A stretch of 64,000 nucleotides of DNA from Photobacterium rosenbergii (GCF_003026455.1 NZ_PYMB01000001.1:930001-994000); one strand, 5' to 3'. Positions 17,883 to 26,389 are shown, counted from the first letter of the stretch. Notes: generated by a model not told the origin, from the letters alone. Program-made: numbers and translations.

Positions 17883-18197
17883 TTAATTAGTATTAATTAA
17901 ATGCATCATGGTTTCATAAACGGCATCGGGTTGTTTGATTGGGTCTGCCACTGCACACTCTAAAATGGTAAGAGGCTCAAATCTTTCCATCCCTTCTACT
18001 GCAATTTCTGCGGCAATGATAGCGCCATCAGCTCTTGCGACATCCTCAGCGGTAATTGCATTATCGATACCCGTACTGCCTTGCGTTTCTACCTTCACTT
18101 CCCAACCATGATCTTTACCCAAGACTTCAAGGGCTTCTGCCGCCATATAGGTATGGGCAATTCCTGTTGGACACGCTGCTACACAAACAATATACAT
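17883..18197 (-). CDS. PTS fructose-family EIIB component
   Basis: A 104-residue EIIB domain. Cys9 in VAACPTGIAHTYMAAEAL is the phosphorylation site. First structural gene of the mannosidase PTS operon: IIB, IIC, alpha-mannosidase, HPr-EI-IIA, SemiSWEET, all on the minus strand with small gaps. GAGG lies upstream of the ATG at 18197 as it does for the other IIB. An excellent terminator lies 44 bp ahead of it, so transcription from the upstream promoter must pass this barrier. Confidence 0.92.
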   Translation of the reverse strand: MYIVCVAACPTGIAHTYMAAEALEVLGKDHGWEVKVETQGSTGIDNAITAEDVARADGAIIAAEIAVEGMERFEPLTILECAVADPIKQPDAVYETMMHLINTN

Positions 18198-18210
18198 TTC
18201 GACCTCGCTA

Positions 18211-18726
18211 TCAACTTATTAAGCTGCTGTTATTTAATACAAAAAAAGCAGCAATCATCTTGCGACGATTGCTGCTCATTGGATGGATGCTAACGTAATT
18301 TACGTTGTTTTTGCCAGCATATTCACGGCCAACAGATGCAGTGCCATTGTTTAAAGACATCGCAGCGTTCGCTGGTGCGTAGCGGTAGAAGCACACCAAG
18401 GAACTGGCCGAAACCTGCTTAGCAAAATATAGGTATGTCAGAGACAGTAAAGAAAATAAGGTGCGCACCAGAGCGGCACAACAATGGTGATTGTGCTTCC
18501 AACGTGCATAAGATACATCACACCAATACCTGACTTGTTTCCCTAGCATGTCACCAACACTGATATAAAGCTGGTTATAGTCCGACGCTATCTCATCCAG
18601 TTCCTTGTCAGAGTTGGAGACTAAGCTCTCGCTAGAACTGATACAAACACACGAATAAATAGCATTAACCAGAGTGTCTAAAACACCCCGGATAAATACT
18701 AATAGTGTGGCCGTATCAAATTTCAT
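18211..18726 (-). CDS. Uncharacterised leader ORF ahead of the mannosidase PTS operon
   Basis: An ORF of 171 codons starts at the ATG at 18726, with AGGGGA seven bases upstream. The N-terminus is hydrophobic (ATLLVFIRGVLDTLVNAIY), followed by a charged helical part (DKELDEIASDYNQLYISVGDM) and a Cys/His/Ser-rich remainder of unclear character. The frame continues through the terminator hairpin at 18247-18276 and stops 13 bp before the IIB start. A perfect CRP site lies 55-70 bp upstream. I do not recognise the family. It stands in the same place as the ORF before the other PTS operon. Coding status is uncertain: it may be a translated leader, a small regulator, or the ORF may be accidental within an RNA leader. 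Confidence 0.4.
   Translation of the reverse strand: MKFDTATLLVFIRGVLDTLVNAIYSCVCISSSESLVSNSDKELDEIASDYNQLYISVGDMLGKQVRYWCDVSYARWKHNHHCCAALVRTLFSLLSLTYLYFAKQVSASSLVCFYRYAPANAAMSLNNGTASVGREYAGKNNVNYVSIHPMSSNRRKMIAAFFVLNNSSLIS
18247..18276 (-). terminator. Strong leader terminator before IIB (possible attenuator)
   Basis: On the minus strand AGCAGCAATC pairs perfectly with GATTGCTGCT over a 10-nt loop and is followed at once by seven T residues. It lies between the CRP-controlled promoter region and the first structural gene of the operon and inside the leader ORF. This is the classical layout of an attenuator or a premature-termination control point. Confidence 0.8.
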
Positions 18727-18780
18727 CAAAGTATCCCCTATAAAGATAGGCAGATCATATACACTTAAAATCAGGTAAGA

Positions 18781-18796
18781 TGTGATGAATTTCACA
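18781..18796. promoter_or_regulatory. CRP site upstream of the mannosidase PTS operon
   Basis: TGTGATGAATTTCACA is a perfect TGTGA-N6-TCACA match, flanked by AGA and AAT as in the extended consensus. It lies 55-70 bp upstream of the leader ORF start. A second, half-matching copy (AATGA-N6-TCACA) is present near 18827-18842. Catabolite control by cAMP-CRP is expected for a PTS sugar operon. Confidence 0.6.
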
Positions 18797-18933
18797 AATA
18801 GATATCAATTGTTTTTTCATATGAGTATTAATGACATTCATCACAAATATATAAACACTCAAAATTGAGCATTTTACCATCATAGCGTAAAAACATTTGG
18901 ATTAATAAAATCTATCCCATAAATTGAATATTA

Positions 18934-18964
18934 AAAAGCCGCAGAGCAATTCCCTACGGCTTTT
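18934..18964 (-). terminator. Intrinsic terminator after the TauE/SafE gene
   Basis: AAAAGCCG pairs with CGGCTTTT around a 15-nt loop, followed by TTAATA on the minus strand. It lies 24 bp past the permease stop codon. Confidence 0.6.
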
Positions 18965-18987
18965 ATATTTATCGGTATAAGGTGGAT

Positions 18988-19728
18988 TTACAACACATCA
19001 AATACTAATTTCATTCCTGATAAGAAAAGGAAGAGATAGCAAAGCCTATATACAACATCTTGGCTCACTCTATGTAGCAACCATACGCCCATATACACGC
19101 CAACGGGCGCGAGAGGCATCAGTACCACCGCCGTCATTAAGTTGGTGGTATCAAATTCTCCCAGCATACTGTAAGGGATCAGCTTCGCCAAATTGATGAT
19201 GCCGAACAACACAGCCATCGTGGCTATCAGAGTCACTTTTTCCAATCTCAATGGTAATAGATAGATACTCGCTGGGCCGCCACCGGCATGAATAGCAGTA
19301 CTGGAGAAACCACCTAGACTACTCCACCACCATGCACTGGCTTTACCGGGCTTTTTGTTTTGCTGGCTGCCACTTAGCACATATTGCAAACAGAACAGCA
19401 GTGATAACACCCCAATCAGCAGCTTAAGTCCTGCTTCAGGTGTTACGCTGAGGAACAGCCCTGCCAGCAATACCCCTAATAATGAACCCGGCAGCATTTG
19501 CTTGAGAACTGAATAGTCTGCACTGCGGTAGTGCTGCCTAACCGCAAATGCGTCCATCACACACAGTATGGGAAGCAAGATAGCGGCGGCTTGCGTTGGC
19601 GAGACCACTAGGGCCATCAAGGGAACTGCAATGATCCCCAATGCCCCGCCCAAACCGCCTTTACCAATCCCATAAATCAATACAGCAGGAACGGCAGTAA
19701 TATAAAACCAAGGATCGGTAACTATCAT
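18988..19728 (-). CDS. TauE/SafE-family membrane permease
   Basis: From the ATG at 19728, which has AAGGG six bases upstream, the protein has 246 residues; an ATG at 19746 lies inside the preceding gene and lacks a good site. Seven to eight hydrophobic segments and the family pattern are visible: GIGKGGLGGALGIIAVPLMAL near the N-terminus and its half-repeat SLGGFSSTAIHAGGGPASIYLLPL in the second half. TauE/SafE proteins export or import small organic or sulfur anions; the substrate here is unknown. It is the last gene of a three-gene unit with two TIM-barrel isomerases, so the cargo may be a sugar acid or polyol derivative used by them. Confidence 0.85.
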   Translation of the reverse strand: MIVTDPWFYITAVPAVLIYGIGKGGLGGALGIIAVPLMALVVSPTQAAAILLPILCVMDAFAVRQHYRSADYSVLKQMLPGSLLGVLLAGLFLSVTPEAGLKLLIGVLSLLFCLQYVLSGSQQNKKPGKASAWWWSSLGGFSSTAIHAGGGPASIYLLPLRLEKVTLIATMAVLFGIINLAKLIPYSMLGEFDTTNLMTAVVLMPLAPVGVYMGVWLLHRVSQDVVYRLCYLFLFLSGMKLVFDVL

Positions 19729-19736
19729 TTCAACCC

Positions 19737-20624
19737 TTACATACAATGTTCAGCAAGATAACCACGGCTTTTCGCCATATCCACCTTCACATGTTCCAAC
19801 TGGGTGACCGCACGCTCTTGCTCGACGACAATCCAACCCTGATAATCAATATCCTTCAATACCTTAAAGACATTTGAAAAGTTAATACTTCCCTCACCCA
19901 GCGGACGAGTTAGCCCTTTACTGAACGCATTGGTCATGCCACAGCGATCGCGCATTGCATTATGTAACTGCTGGCCGTCGACATCTTTGAAATGCAGGTG
20001 TTCCAGGCGATTGGCATAACGACGGATAAACTCTTCTGGTTTCATCCCATCGATAAACAAATGGCCAATGTCCAAGCACAAACCTAGACGTTCTGCAGGA
20101 ATAGCATTCAATACCGAAGCGATCTCATCAGAAAAAGCGACAAATCCCCCTGAACTAGGGTGAAGCAAGGTTCGTACACCTTTTTCTGCCGCCATCTCTG
20201 CAACTTCTGTGATAGTTGAAATCATTGCCTGCAACTGTTCCTGCTTAAGCCTTGGTGCAATCACACCGTGTCCTACATAAGCATCTCTTGCAGCGTTGGC
20301 ACGATCCATAATGATCAACTTATCTACCCCTAAGGCGCTGAGTAAATCAATCACCCGGCGTGCTTTGACAAGCACTTTCTCTTTCGAATCAGGGCAACTG
20401 AAATCGCCATGAAGGTTTCCTGCACAAACTTTCATTCCCCTCACTCGCAGTGAGCTGGCAAGGATTGCCGGATCTTCAGGAAAGTATCCAACGGGTCCAA
20501 GCTCAATCCCCTCATATCCAGCTTCACGTGCTTCTACCAACACTTTCGCCCAGCTAGGGTTTCCGCCCTGCTCTGAATTTTCTACTCCCCACGAGCAAGG
20601 TGCACACGCTATCTTCATTGCCAT
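19737..20624 (-). CDS. IolE-like sugar isomerase/epimerase (AP endonuclease 2 fold)
   Basis: A 295-residue TIM-barrel protein of the xylose-isomerase-like superfamily that includes IolE, IolI and hydroxypyruvate isomerase. It starts KIACAPCSWGVEN. Metal-site residues are expected in LLHPSSGGF, LCLDIGHLF, LEHLHFKDVD and WIVVEQER, all of which have the usual His, Asp and Glu residues. GAGGATGTCATT precedes the ATG at 20624. It is a paralogue of the gene just upstream and lies 59 bp from it. The true reaction cannot be told from sequence; inosose dehydration, or isomerisation of a keto-sugar or sugar acid are candidates. Confidence 0.82.
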   Translation of the reverse strand: MAMKIACAPCSWGVENSEQGGNPSWAKVLVEAREAGYEGIELGPVGYFPEDPAILASSLRVRGMKVCAGNLHGDFSCPDSKEKVLVKARRVIDLLSALGVDKLIIMDRANAARDAYVGHGVIAPRLKQEQLQAMISTITEVAEMAAEKGVRTLLHPSSGGFVAFSDEIASVLNAIPAERLGLCLDIGHLFIDGMKPEEFIRRYANRLEHLHFKDVDGQQLHNAMRDRCGMTNAFSKGLTRPLGEGSINFSNVFKVLKDIDYQGWIVVEQERAVTQLEHVKVDMAKSRGYLAEHCM

Positions 20625-20683
20625 AATGACATCCTCTACATGACAAACTACTAAACAATATTCTTTCGCAGACTACCTACGGG

Positions 20684-21574
20684 TTAAATGAAGCCTTTTT
20701 CAACCAAGAACTGACGGCTTTTCTTAATATCGGGTAACGTAGTGTCTGAATGACGCGGATCCCGCTCTTGCTCAATGGTGATCCAACCATGGTAACCAAT
20801 GGATTCCAAAGCTTGAGCCACTTGGTCATAATTCACTGCGCCTTCACCGAGAGGGCACATCACACCATCGGCACAGGCTTGCCAAAAGCCAACCTGTTTC
20901 TCGATAGCCTGCTGCAAGCGCTGCTGGTTAACATCTTTGAAGTGGACATATTCAAGCCTGTCTGCGTATTCAACCAAGCTCTTGGCGGGATCCATAGTTG
21001 CGTAATAGAGGTGGCCGGTATCAAGGCATAGGCCAACTTCGTCAGCAGACAAATCATCCAGCATCCGATCAATTTCATCCCGATATTCGATGTAACCGCC
21101 GGCATGTGGATGGACAACGGCCCTGATATCATGACGTTTGGCAATCTCGGCAATATCCCTGATGGTGCCCATCATCTGCGCCCAACGTACAGCATCTAGT
21201 CTTGGTGCTTGCTCTGGCATGCCGGCATAGCGGCTTCTGATGTCATTAACACAATCGATCACCACCAGCTTTTCACAACCAATTTTTTGCAACAACCCAC
21301 ATAAACGCTTGGTTTTATTAATGATGTCTTCATAGTTACCAGATTCGGACAGTGGCTCGAAAATGGTACCCGCACAGATTTCTAGCTCTTTGACATACAG
21401 CGCTGTGTTTACCGTATCGGCATCGAGTGGCAAAAAGCCGTAAGGCCCCAACTCTGTTCCGGTAAAACCACCCAACCTTGCCTCTGACAACACTGTCATC
21501 CAATTCGGGTTATGTGGATTATCGGAAGATTCAACACCCCAACAGCAAGGTGCACATGCAATTGAATAACTCAT
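20684..21574 (-). CDS. IolE-like sugar isomerase/epimerase, paralogue
   Basis: A 296-residue protein with the same fold and landmarks as its neighbour: IACAPCCWGVESSDN, VVHPHAGGYIEY, LCLDTGHLYYATM, LEYVHFKDVN and WITIEQERD. The metal-site His, Asp and Glu residues are kept in both copies, so both are probably active. Here HPHAGG replaces HPSSGG, which hints at a different substrate preference. GAGGGTGG lies upstream of the ATG at 21574. It is first in the run of two isomerases and a TauE/SafE permease. Two related isomerases side by side suggest two sequential steps, or epimers, of one sugar or inositol-like compound. Confidence 0.82.
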   Translation of the reverse strand: MSYSIACAPCCWGVESSDNPHNPNWMTVLSEARLGGFTGTELGPYGFLPLDADTVNTALYVKELEICAGTIFEPLSESGNYEDIINKTKRLCGLLQKIGCEKLVVIDCVNDIRSRYAGMPEQAPRLDAVRWAQMMGTIRDIAEIAKRHDIRAVVHPHAGGYIEYRDEIDRMLDDLSADEVGLCLDTGHLYYATMDPAKSLVEYADRLEYVHFKDVNQQRLQQAIEKQVGFWQACADGVMCPLGEGAVNYDQVAQALESIGYHGWITIEQERDPRHSDTTLPDIKKSRQFLVEKGFI

Positions 21575-21774
21575 AGTTCCACCCTCAAGTGATCCATTAG
21601 CTGAATAAAATTAAATTACAGCCAGACTAATCACTCTGTAGTCGAAATGGCGTGACCAAGCGCGCATCTTATTTTTGCATTTTCGCAAATCAGATTTGAA
21701 TCTATGCCTATAACACCCTCCGGCCTCCCGCCCATACACTGTTGATAACAAATCAAACTGAAACAGGAAGTTGT

Positions 21775-22992
21775 ATGGAATCTGTATACATTGTTGCCGC
21801 AAAGCGCACCCCTATCGGCAGCTTCAATGGTGCCCTCGCCCCAGTCTCTGCACCTCAGTTGGGAGCTACCGCCATCAAAGGGGCCTTAGAGCAATGTCAT
21901 CTCGATCCAAGCCTGGTTGATGAGGTAATTGCAGGTAATGTCTTAAGCGCCGGTATCGGCATGGGCCCTGGCAGACAAGCTGCGGTATTAGCAGGCATTC
22001 CTGAAACCGTACCTGCTTATACCCTGAATATGATCTGTGGCTCTGGCATGAAAACCGTGATGGATGGTGTCAGCCATATTCGAGCCGGTGAGACTGAGAT
22101 TGTTATCGCCTGTGGAATGGAAAGTATGTCGCAAGCACCTTTCATTTCTGCAAACCCGCTACGTGATGGCGTAAAGATGGGCCAACTGACCCTTGATGAC
22201 TCAATTATCAAAGATGGCCTAACCGACGTGTTCAACCAATACCACATGGGGATCACCGCAGAGAACATTGCTGAACTACACGAACTAAGCCGTGAAGAGC
22301 AAGACCAATTTGCCCTTTCCAGCCAGCAGAAAGCGACAGCAGCTATCCAAGAACATGGCTTTAGCGATGAAATTGAACCGGTCAATGTCTCCCACCGCCG
22401 CCAGCAATACAATGTCAGCATCGATGAATACCCAAAAGCCGATGCGACTCTTGAAAAGTTACAAAGCCTTCGTACCGCCTTTAAAAAAGACGGTACTGTC
22501 ACTGCCGGTAATGCCTCTGGCATAAACGATGGTGCATCCGCCATTATCCTGGCCTCCAAGGCTGCGGTTGAACGCTATAACCTCACCCCAATGGCAGAAA
22601 TCATCGCTTGCGGCCAAGCCGGCCTTTCACCAAAAGTAATGGGACTCGGCCCTGTTCCAGCTATCGCCAACGCCCTCGACAAAGCCAAACTAACACTGGC
22701 TGATATCGAATGTTTCGAACTTAATGAAGCGTTTGCAGCTCAGGCATTAGGGGTGATGAAAGAGCTATGCGAAAAGCACGGTGTGGATAGGTCTTGGCTC
22801 GAATCCCGTACTAACTTAAATGGCGGTGCAATCGCCCTTGGTCATCCTCTGGGGGCTTCAGGCAACCGTATCCTGACCACATTGATTTACCAACTTGAAC
22901 GCTCACAGCAAACCTATGGCTTGGCCTCCCTCTGTATCGGTGGCGGTATGGGCACAGCCGTGATTATCCGTCGATGCCAGGCCAACAAATAG
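21775..22992 (+). CDS. atoB: Acetyl-CoA acetyltransferase (thiolase)
   Basis: A complete 405-residue thiolase, starting at the ATG at 21775 preceded by AGGAAG. Catalytic residues: Cys88 (NMICGSGMK) forms the acyl-enzyme, the His of [15 protein letters not shown] activates it, and the second Cys lies in CIGGGMG. It interconverts two acetyl-CoA and acetoacetyl-CoA. Two CoA-transferase subunit genes follow at once (7-bp gap), so in this operon the likely direction is degradative: acetoacetate is activated by CoA transfer and then split into acetyl-CoA. It is clearly paralogous to phaA about 5 kb away; the shared N-terminal segment ([18 protein letters not shown]) is identical. Confidence 0.93.
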   Translation: MESVYIVAAKRTPIGSFNGALAPVSAPQLGATAIKGALEQCHLDPSLVDEVIAGNVLSAGIGMGPGRQAAVLAGIPETVPAYTLNMICGSGMKTVMDGVSHIRAGETEIVIACGMESMSQAPFISANPLRDGVKMGQLTLDDSIIKDGLTDVFNQYHMGITAENIAELHELSREEQDQFALSSQQKATAAIQEHGFSDEIEPVNVSHRRQQYNVSIDEYPKADATLEKLQSLRTAFKKDGTVTAGNASGINDGASAIILASKAAVERYNLTPMAEIIACGQAGLSPKVMGLGPVPAIANALDKAKLTLADIECFELNEAFAAQALGVMKELCEKHGVDRSWLESRTNLNGGAIALGHPLGASGNRILTTLIYQLERSQQTYGLASLCIGGGMGTAVIIRRCQANK

Positions 22993-22998
22993 GAGCCA

Positions 22999-23652
22999 AT
23001 GATGAAGAAATCTATTACTGCCAGCGAGATCGCCAACCTACTCCGCGATGATATGACCATCATGATCGGTGGCTTTATGGCCAACGGGGCACCTGAAGGA
23101 CTGATTGATATCATTCTTGAGTCAGGGATTAAAAATATCACCTTGATTACCACTGACACCGGCACACCTGAGTCTGGCTCTGGCCGCCTGATTAAAGCCA
23201 AGCGTATCGGCAAGCTATATGCTTCACATATTGGCACCAACCCAGAAACAGGTGCCCAAATGAATAGTGGCGAGTTGGATGTTGAACTCGTACCGCAAGG
23301 CACTTTAGCCGAACGTATTCGCGCTGCTGGTGCAGGCCTTGGTGGTGTCTTAACGCCTACTGGCCTTGGCACACTGGTTGCTGAATCCAAGCAAGTCATT
23401 CAAATCGATGGCAAAGACTTCCTACTGGAAAAACCGCTACGTGCAGACCTTGCTTTGATCCGTGGTTCTGTTGTCGATACCAAAGGTAACACCGTCTACA
23501 AAGGCACAACCCAGAACTTCAACCCGTTAATGGCCACAGCCGCAGAGACAGTTATTATCGAAGCAGCAAGTTTGGTCAACGCTGGTGACATTGCTCCAGA
23601 GGCCGTACACACACCAGGACTGTTCATTGACCACATTTACCAAGGAGCCTAA
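22999..23652 (+). CDS. atoD: 3-oxoacid/acetoacetate CoA-transferase subunit A
   Basis: A 217-residue alpha subunit of a family I CoA-transferase. The glycine-rich IGGFMANGAPEGLIDIILESG and the later LGTLVAESKQVIQIDGKDFLLE fit the AtoD/ScoA pattern. AGGAG immediately upstream and a 6-bp gap from the thiolase gene indicate one transcript. It pairs with the B subunit encoded next, which has the catalytic glutamate. Together they move CoA from acetyl-CoA or succinyl-CoA to acetoacetate or a short-chain fatty acid. Which acyl donor is used cannot be decided from the sequence. Confidence 0.9.
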   Translation: MMKKSITASEIANLLRDDMTIMIGGFMANGAPEGLIDIILESGIKNITLITTDTGTPESGSGRLIKAKRIGKLYASHIGTNPETGAQMNSGELDVELVPQGTLAERIRAAGAGLGGVLTPTGLGTLVAESKQVIQIDGKDFLLEKPLRADLALIRGSVVDTKGNTVYKGTTQNFNPLMATAAETVIIEAASLVNAGDIAPEAVHTPGLFIDHIYQGA

Positions 23653-23654
23653 CC

Positions 23655-24338
23655 ATGACAATTCAACGAGAAAAACACCAGATCCGACGCATGATTGCAT
23701 GGCGAGTGGCACAAGAGCTTCATGATGGAGATGTAGTCAACCTAGGCATCGGCCTTCCTAGCCTGGTAGCCAATGAGACTTCATCGGATATCGAGATCCT
23801 TCTGCAAGCAGAGAATGGTCTTATCGGCATTGGAGAAATGCCAGATGAGGCTAACATTGACCCAGATCTGGTCAATGCCGGTGGCCAACCTATTACCGCC
23901 ACAACAGGCGCATGTACTTTCCACAGTGCGGATTCATTTACCATCATCCGTGGCGGGCACGTAGATGCAACGGTACTGGGTGCATTGCAGGTAGACCAGT
24001 TCGGTAACCTGGCTAACTGGATCATTCCTGGCAAAATGGTACCGGGTATGGGCGGTGCAATGGATCTTGTGGTTGGTGCCAAGAAGGTTATCGTTGCGAT
24101 GGAGCACACCGTCAAAGGTAAACCAAAACTGCTCAAGCATTGCTCACTGCCGCTCACTGCAGCCAATCAGGTCGATTTGATCGTGACTGAAATGGGGGTC
24201 ATCAAGATCACTGAACAAGGCATGATGTTGACCGAACTGGCTCCGGGCACCACCATCGATGAAATACAGGCAGCGACAGAAGCAGAGTTGATCATATCAC
24301 CAGACTTGAAAGCAATGCCGATCCCAAGCGATCTCTAA
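23655..24338 (+). CDS. atoA: 3-oxoacid/acetoacetate CoA-transferase subunit B
   Basis: A 227-residue beta subunit. The catalytic glutamate that forms the acyl-CoA thioester is Glu53 in LLQAENGLIGIG, and the GIGLPSLVAN and PGMGGAMDLVVGAKK segments are typical. The start is 2 bp after the A-subunit stop, with AGGAGCC upstream. It forms a heterotetramer with subunit A in the cytosol. A strong terminator follows at 24381, closing the atoB-like/atoD/atoA unit. The product acetoacetyl-CoA is also the precursor used by phaB, whose cluster faces this operon. Confidence 0.92.
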   Translation: MTIQREKHQIRRMIAWRVAQELHDGDVVNLGIGLPSLVANETSSDIEILLQAENGLIGIGEMPDEANIDPDLVNAGGQPITATTGACTFHSADSFTIIRGGHVDATVLGALQVDQFGNLANWIIPGKMVPGMGGAMDLVVGAKKVIVAMEHTVKGKPKLLKHCSLPLTAANQVDLIVTEMGVIKITEQGMMLTELAPGTTIDEIQAATEAELIISPDLKAMPIPSDL

Positions 24339-24380
24339 TATCGGTACTTCTTGCCTGAAACAACACCGAGACGTAGAACA

Positions 24381-24410
24381 ACACCGAGGTTCATCAATGA
24401 ATCTCGGTGT
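24381..24410 (+). terminator. Intrinsic terminator after the CoA-transferase operon
   Basis: ACACCGAG and CTCGGTGT pair, extended inward by a wobble pair and TTCAT/ATGAA, and are followed by TTTTGTTAT on the plus strand. Confidence 0.8.
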
Positions 24411-24481
24411 TTTGTTATCTAGGCCCCTGCCTCGGTACCCATGCAGTAAGTAAAATGTCCATAGAGAAATCATAAGCACAA

Positions 24482-24509
24482 AAAAGCCAACGTATAAACG
24501 TTGGCTTTT
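24482..24509 (-). terminator. Intrinsic terminator after phaC
   Basis: AAAAGCCAACG pairs with CGTTGGCTTTT over a 6-nt loop. T residues follow on both strands, so it can end phaC mRNA (stop at 24529) and back up the plus-strand terminator. Confidence 0.8.
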
Positions 24510-24528
24510 CAATCAACTGATTGCTCGA

Positions 24529-26337
24529 TTAAGCTTCTTCCGGTTGGCCTTGCAACACGTTAGAGACTTCAATTGGCAACTTTTGCATCACGTAGTCACC
24601 TGGCGCTGCGCACTTAACTGGGAAGTTATCACTACCTGCAGAGCGTGCATCAACGACCTCGGCCTCTTCGAAGCCTGCCATCCACTCGTTCCAGTGACCC
24701 CACCAAGAACCTTCTTGGCGTTTAGCCCCTTTCAACCATGTTTCAGGTTCAGCCGAAGACTTATCATTAGTCCAGAAGCCATACTTGTTCTTAGCCGGGT
24801 GGTTAACAATCCCGGCAATATGGCCAGACTCGCCCAGTACAAATGTGGACTTACCGCCAAGTTTACGTGCACCACGGTAAGTACCCTGCCACAACGCAAT
24901 ATGATCTTCTTGAGTTGAGATAAAGTAAGTTGGGATCTTGATCTTCGCCAGATCAATATACACACCACCAACTTTGAACCCTTTCGGATCAACAAGACGA
25001 TTTTCCAAGTAGAACTGGCGCAGCAATGTGCTGTGACACGCTACCGCTACATTGGTACTATCACCATTCCAGTACAGCAGATCGAAATCGATCGGGCTAT
25101 TACCTTTCAGGTAGTTGTTAATGTAGTAGTTCCAGTACAGGCTGTTTTCACGCAATAGGCTGAACGTTACGCTCAGTGAGCGACCATCCATATACCCTTT
25201 CGCTTCGTTCTGCGCTTCAATGGCCGAGATGATCGGATCATTGATGTAAGCACCAATTTCTCCAGGTTGGGAGAAATCCAGCAACGTAGTAAAGAATGTC
25301 GCCGACTTGATACGGCTGCGCATACGTTTAGCCGAGTAGTAAGCTAATGCTGTCGCAAGTAGCGTACCGCCAATGCAGTAACCCGCCGCATTGATTTGCT
25401 TCTCACCAGTGATGTCTTCTATAACATCAACGGCTTTAACCACGCCATCAACAACGTAGTTGTCGAAATCAACATCGTACATGCTGGCATCTGGGTTACG
25501 CCAAGACATCATAAATACAGTATGCCCCTGCTCAACCAGCCAGCGCACCATGGAATTCTTCTCGCGAAGATCCAAGATATAGTACTTGTTGATAAAAGGC
25601 GGCACGATCAACAACGGTGTCGCGTTGACTTTTTCAGTCAGTGGCTTGTATTGAATCAACTCGAACAGGTGGTTCTTGTAAACAACATCACCGGCGGTGT
25701 TTGCTACATTCTCACCTAGCTGGAAAGCCGCATCATTGGTCATGCGGATTTTCAACACATCAGCACTCGACTGCATGTCTTGCTGAAGCAACTCCATCCC
25801 TTTGATCAGGTTTTCACCATTACTCTCAACCGTCAGCTTCGCCAGCTCAGGGTTGGTGGTGATAAAGTTGGTCGGCGACAATGCATTGATCGCCTGACGC
25901 GAAAAGAAGCCCAAACGCTCCTTCGCCTTCTCATCTAGCCCTTCAATCGACTCGATGGACTCTTTCATCTTATTGCTAAACAGCAAATAAGATTGCTTGA
26001 TATAGTTGTAAAACGCCTCATTTTCCCATGCAGGATCCGTGAAGCGCTTATCATCTTTTTCGGGCTGAATAAAATCTGACGTATCGCCACTTTTCATGAC
26101 GACATTTTGCCAAATCTTCATTTGGTTTTCCCACCAGTCCATTTGCAATTCGGCAATGACGGCTGGCTGCGCTGATGCTTTTTCGATGAACTTGGTCGTA
26201 TCTTCCAAGCTAACTTCATTGAGCGCTTTATTAAGGGGGGTATTCATGGCTGCCTTGCCTGAATCCAGCTCCTTCCACCACATCTGGTTCATTTCTTGGA
26301 GCTTGGCAAAGTAGTCCGAAAAAAAGTTCTGGTTCAT
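24529..26337 (-). CDS. phaC: Class I poly(3-hydroxyalkanoate) synthase
   Basis: The start is the ATG at 26337 (MNQNFFSDYF), chosen for GAGGTC upstream; the frame is open further but runs through a terminator hairpin. The 602-residue protein has the class I length. The lipase-like box is GYCIGG with the catalytic Cys at about residue 321; the Asp is in STQEDHIALW and the His in ESGHIAGIVNHP. It polymerises (R)-3-hydroxybutyryl-CoA on the granule surface. The gene is downstream of phaB, phaA and the phasin gene and is separated from the phasin by an intrinsic terminator, so synthase output is probably kept lower than phasin output. Confidence 0.96.
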   Translation of the reverse strand: MNQNFFSDYFAKLQEMNQMWWKELDSGKAAMNTPLNKALNEVSLEDTTKFIEKASAQPAVIAELQMDWWENQMKIWQNVVMKSGDTSDFIQPEKDDKRFTDPAWENEAFYNYIKQSYLLFSNKMKESIESIEGLDEKAKERLGFFSRQAINALSPTNFITTNPELAKLTVESNGENLIKGMELLQQDMQSSADVLKIRMTNDAAFQLGENVANTAGDVVYKNHLFELIQYKPLTEKVNATPLLIVPPFINKYYILDLREKNSMVRWLVEQGHTVFMMSWRNPDASMYDVDFDNYVVDGVVKAVDVIEDITGEKQINAAGYCIGGTLLATALAYYSAKRMRSRIKSATFFTTLLDFSQPGEIGAYINDPIISAIEAQNEAKGYMDGRSLSVTFSLLRENSLYWNYYINNYLKGNSPIDFDLLYWNGDSTNVAVACHSTLLRQFYLENRLVDPKGFKVGGVYIDLAKIKIPTYFISTQEDHIALWQGTYRGARKLGGKSTFVLGESGHIAGIVNHPAKNKYGFWTNDKSSAEPETWLKGAKRQEGSWWGHWNEWMAGFEEAEVVDARSAGSDNFPVKCAAPGDYVMQKLPIEVSNVLQGQPEEA

Positions 26338-26367
26338 GCCAATGACCTCTAATTTTGGACTAAAAAT

Positions 26368-26389
26368 GCCGCCCCGGAGCGGGGGCGGC
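26368..26389 (-). terminator. GC-rich intrinsic terminator between phaP and phaC
   Basis: GCCGCCCC pairs with GGGGCGGC over a 6-nt loop and is followed by ATTTTTAG on the minus strand. It lies in the 68-bp gap between phasin and synthase genes, 30 bp before the phaC start. It probably causes partial termination, giving more phasin than synthase mRNA. Confidence 0.75.

Noticed and set aside
22017..22559. 180-codon minus-strand ORF opposite the thiolase gene
   Set aside because: Shadow of the conserved thiolase coding strand.
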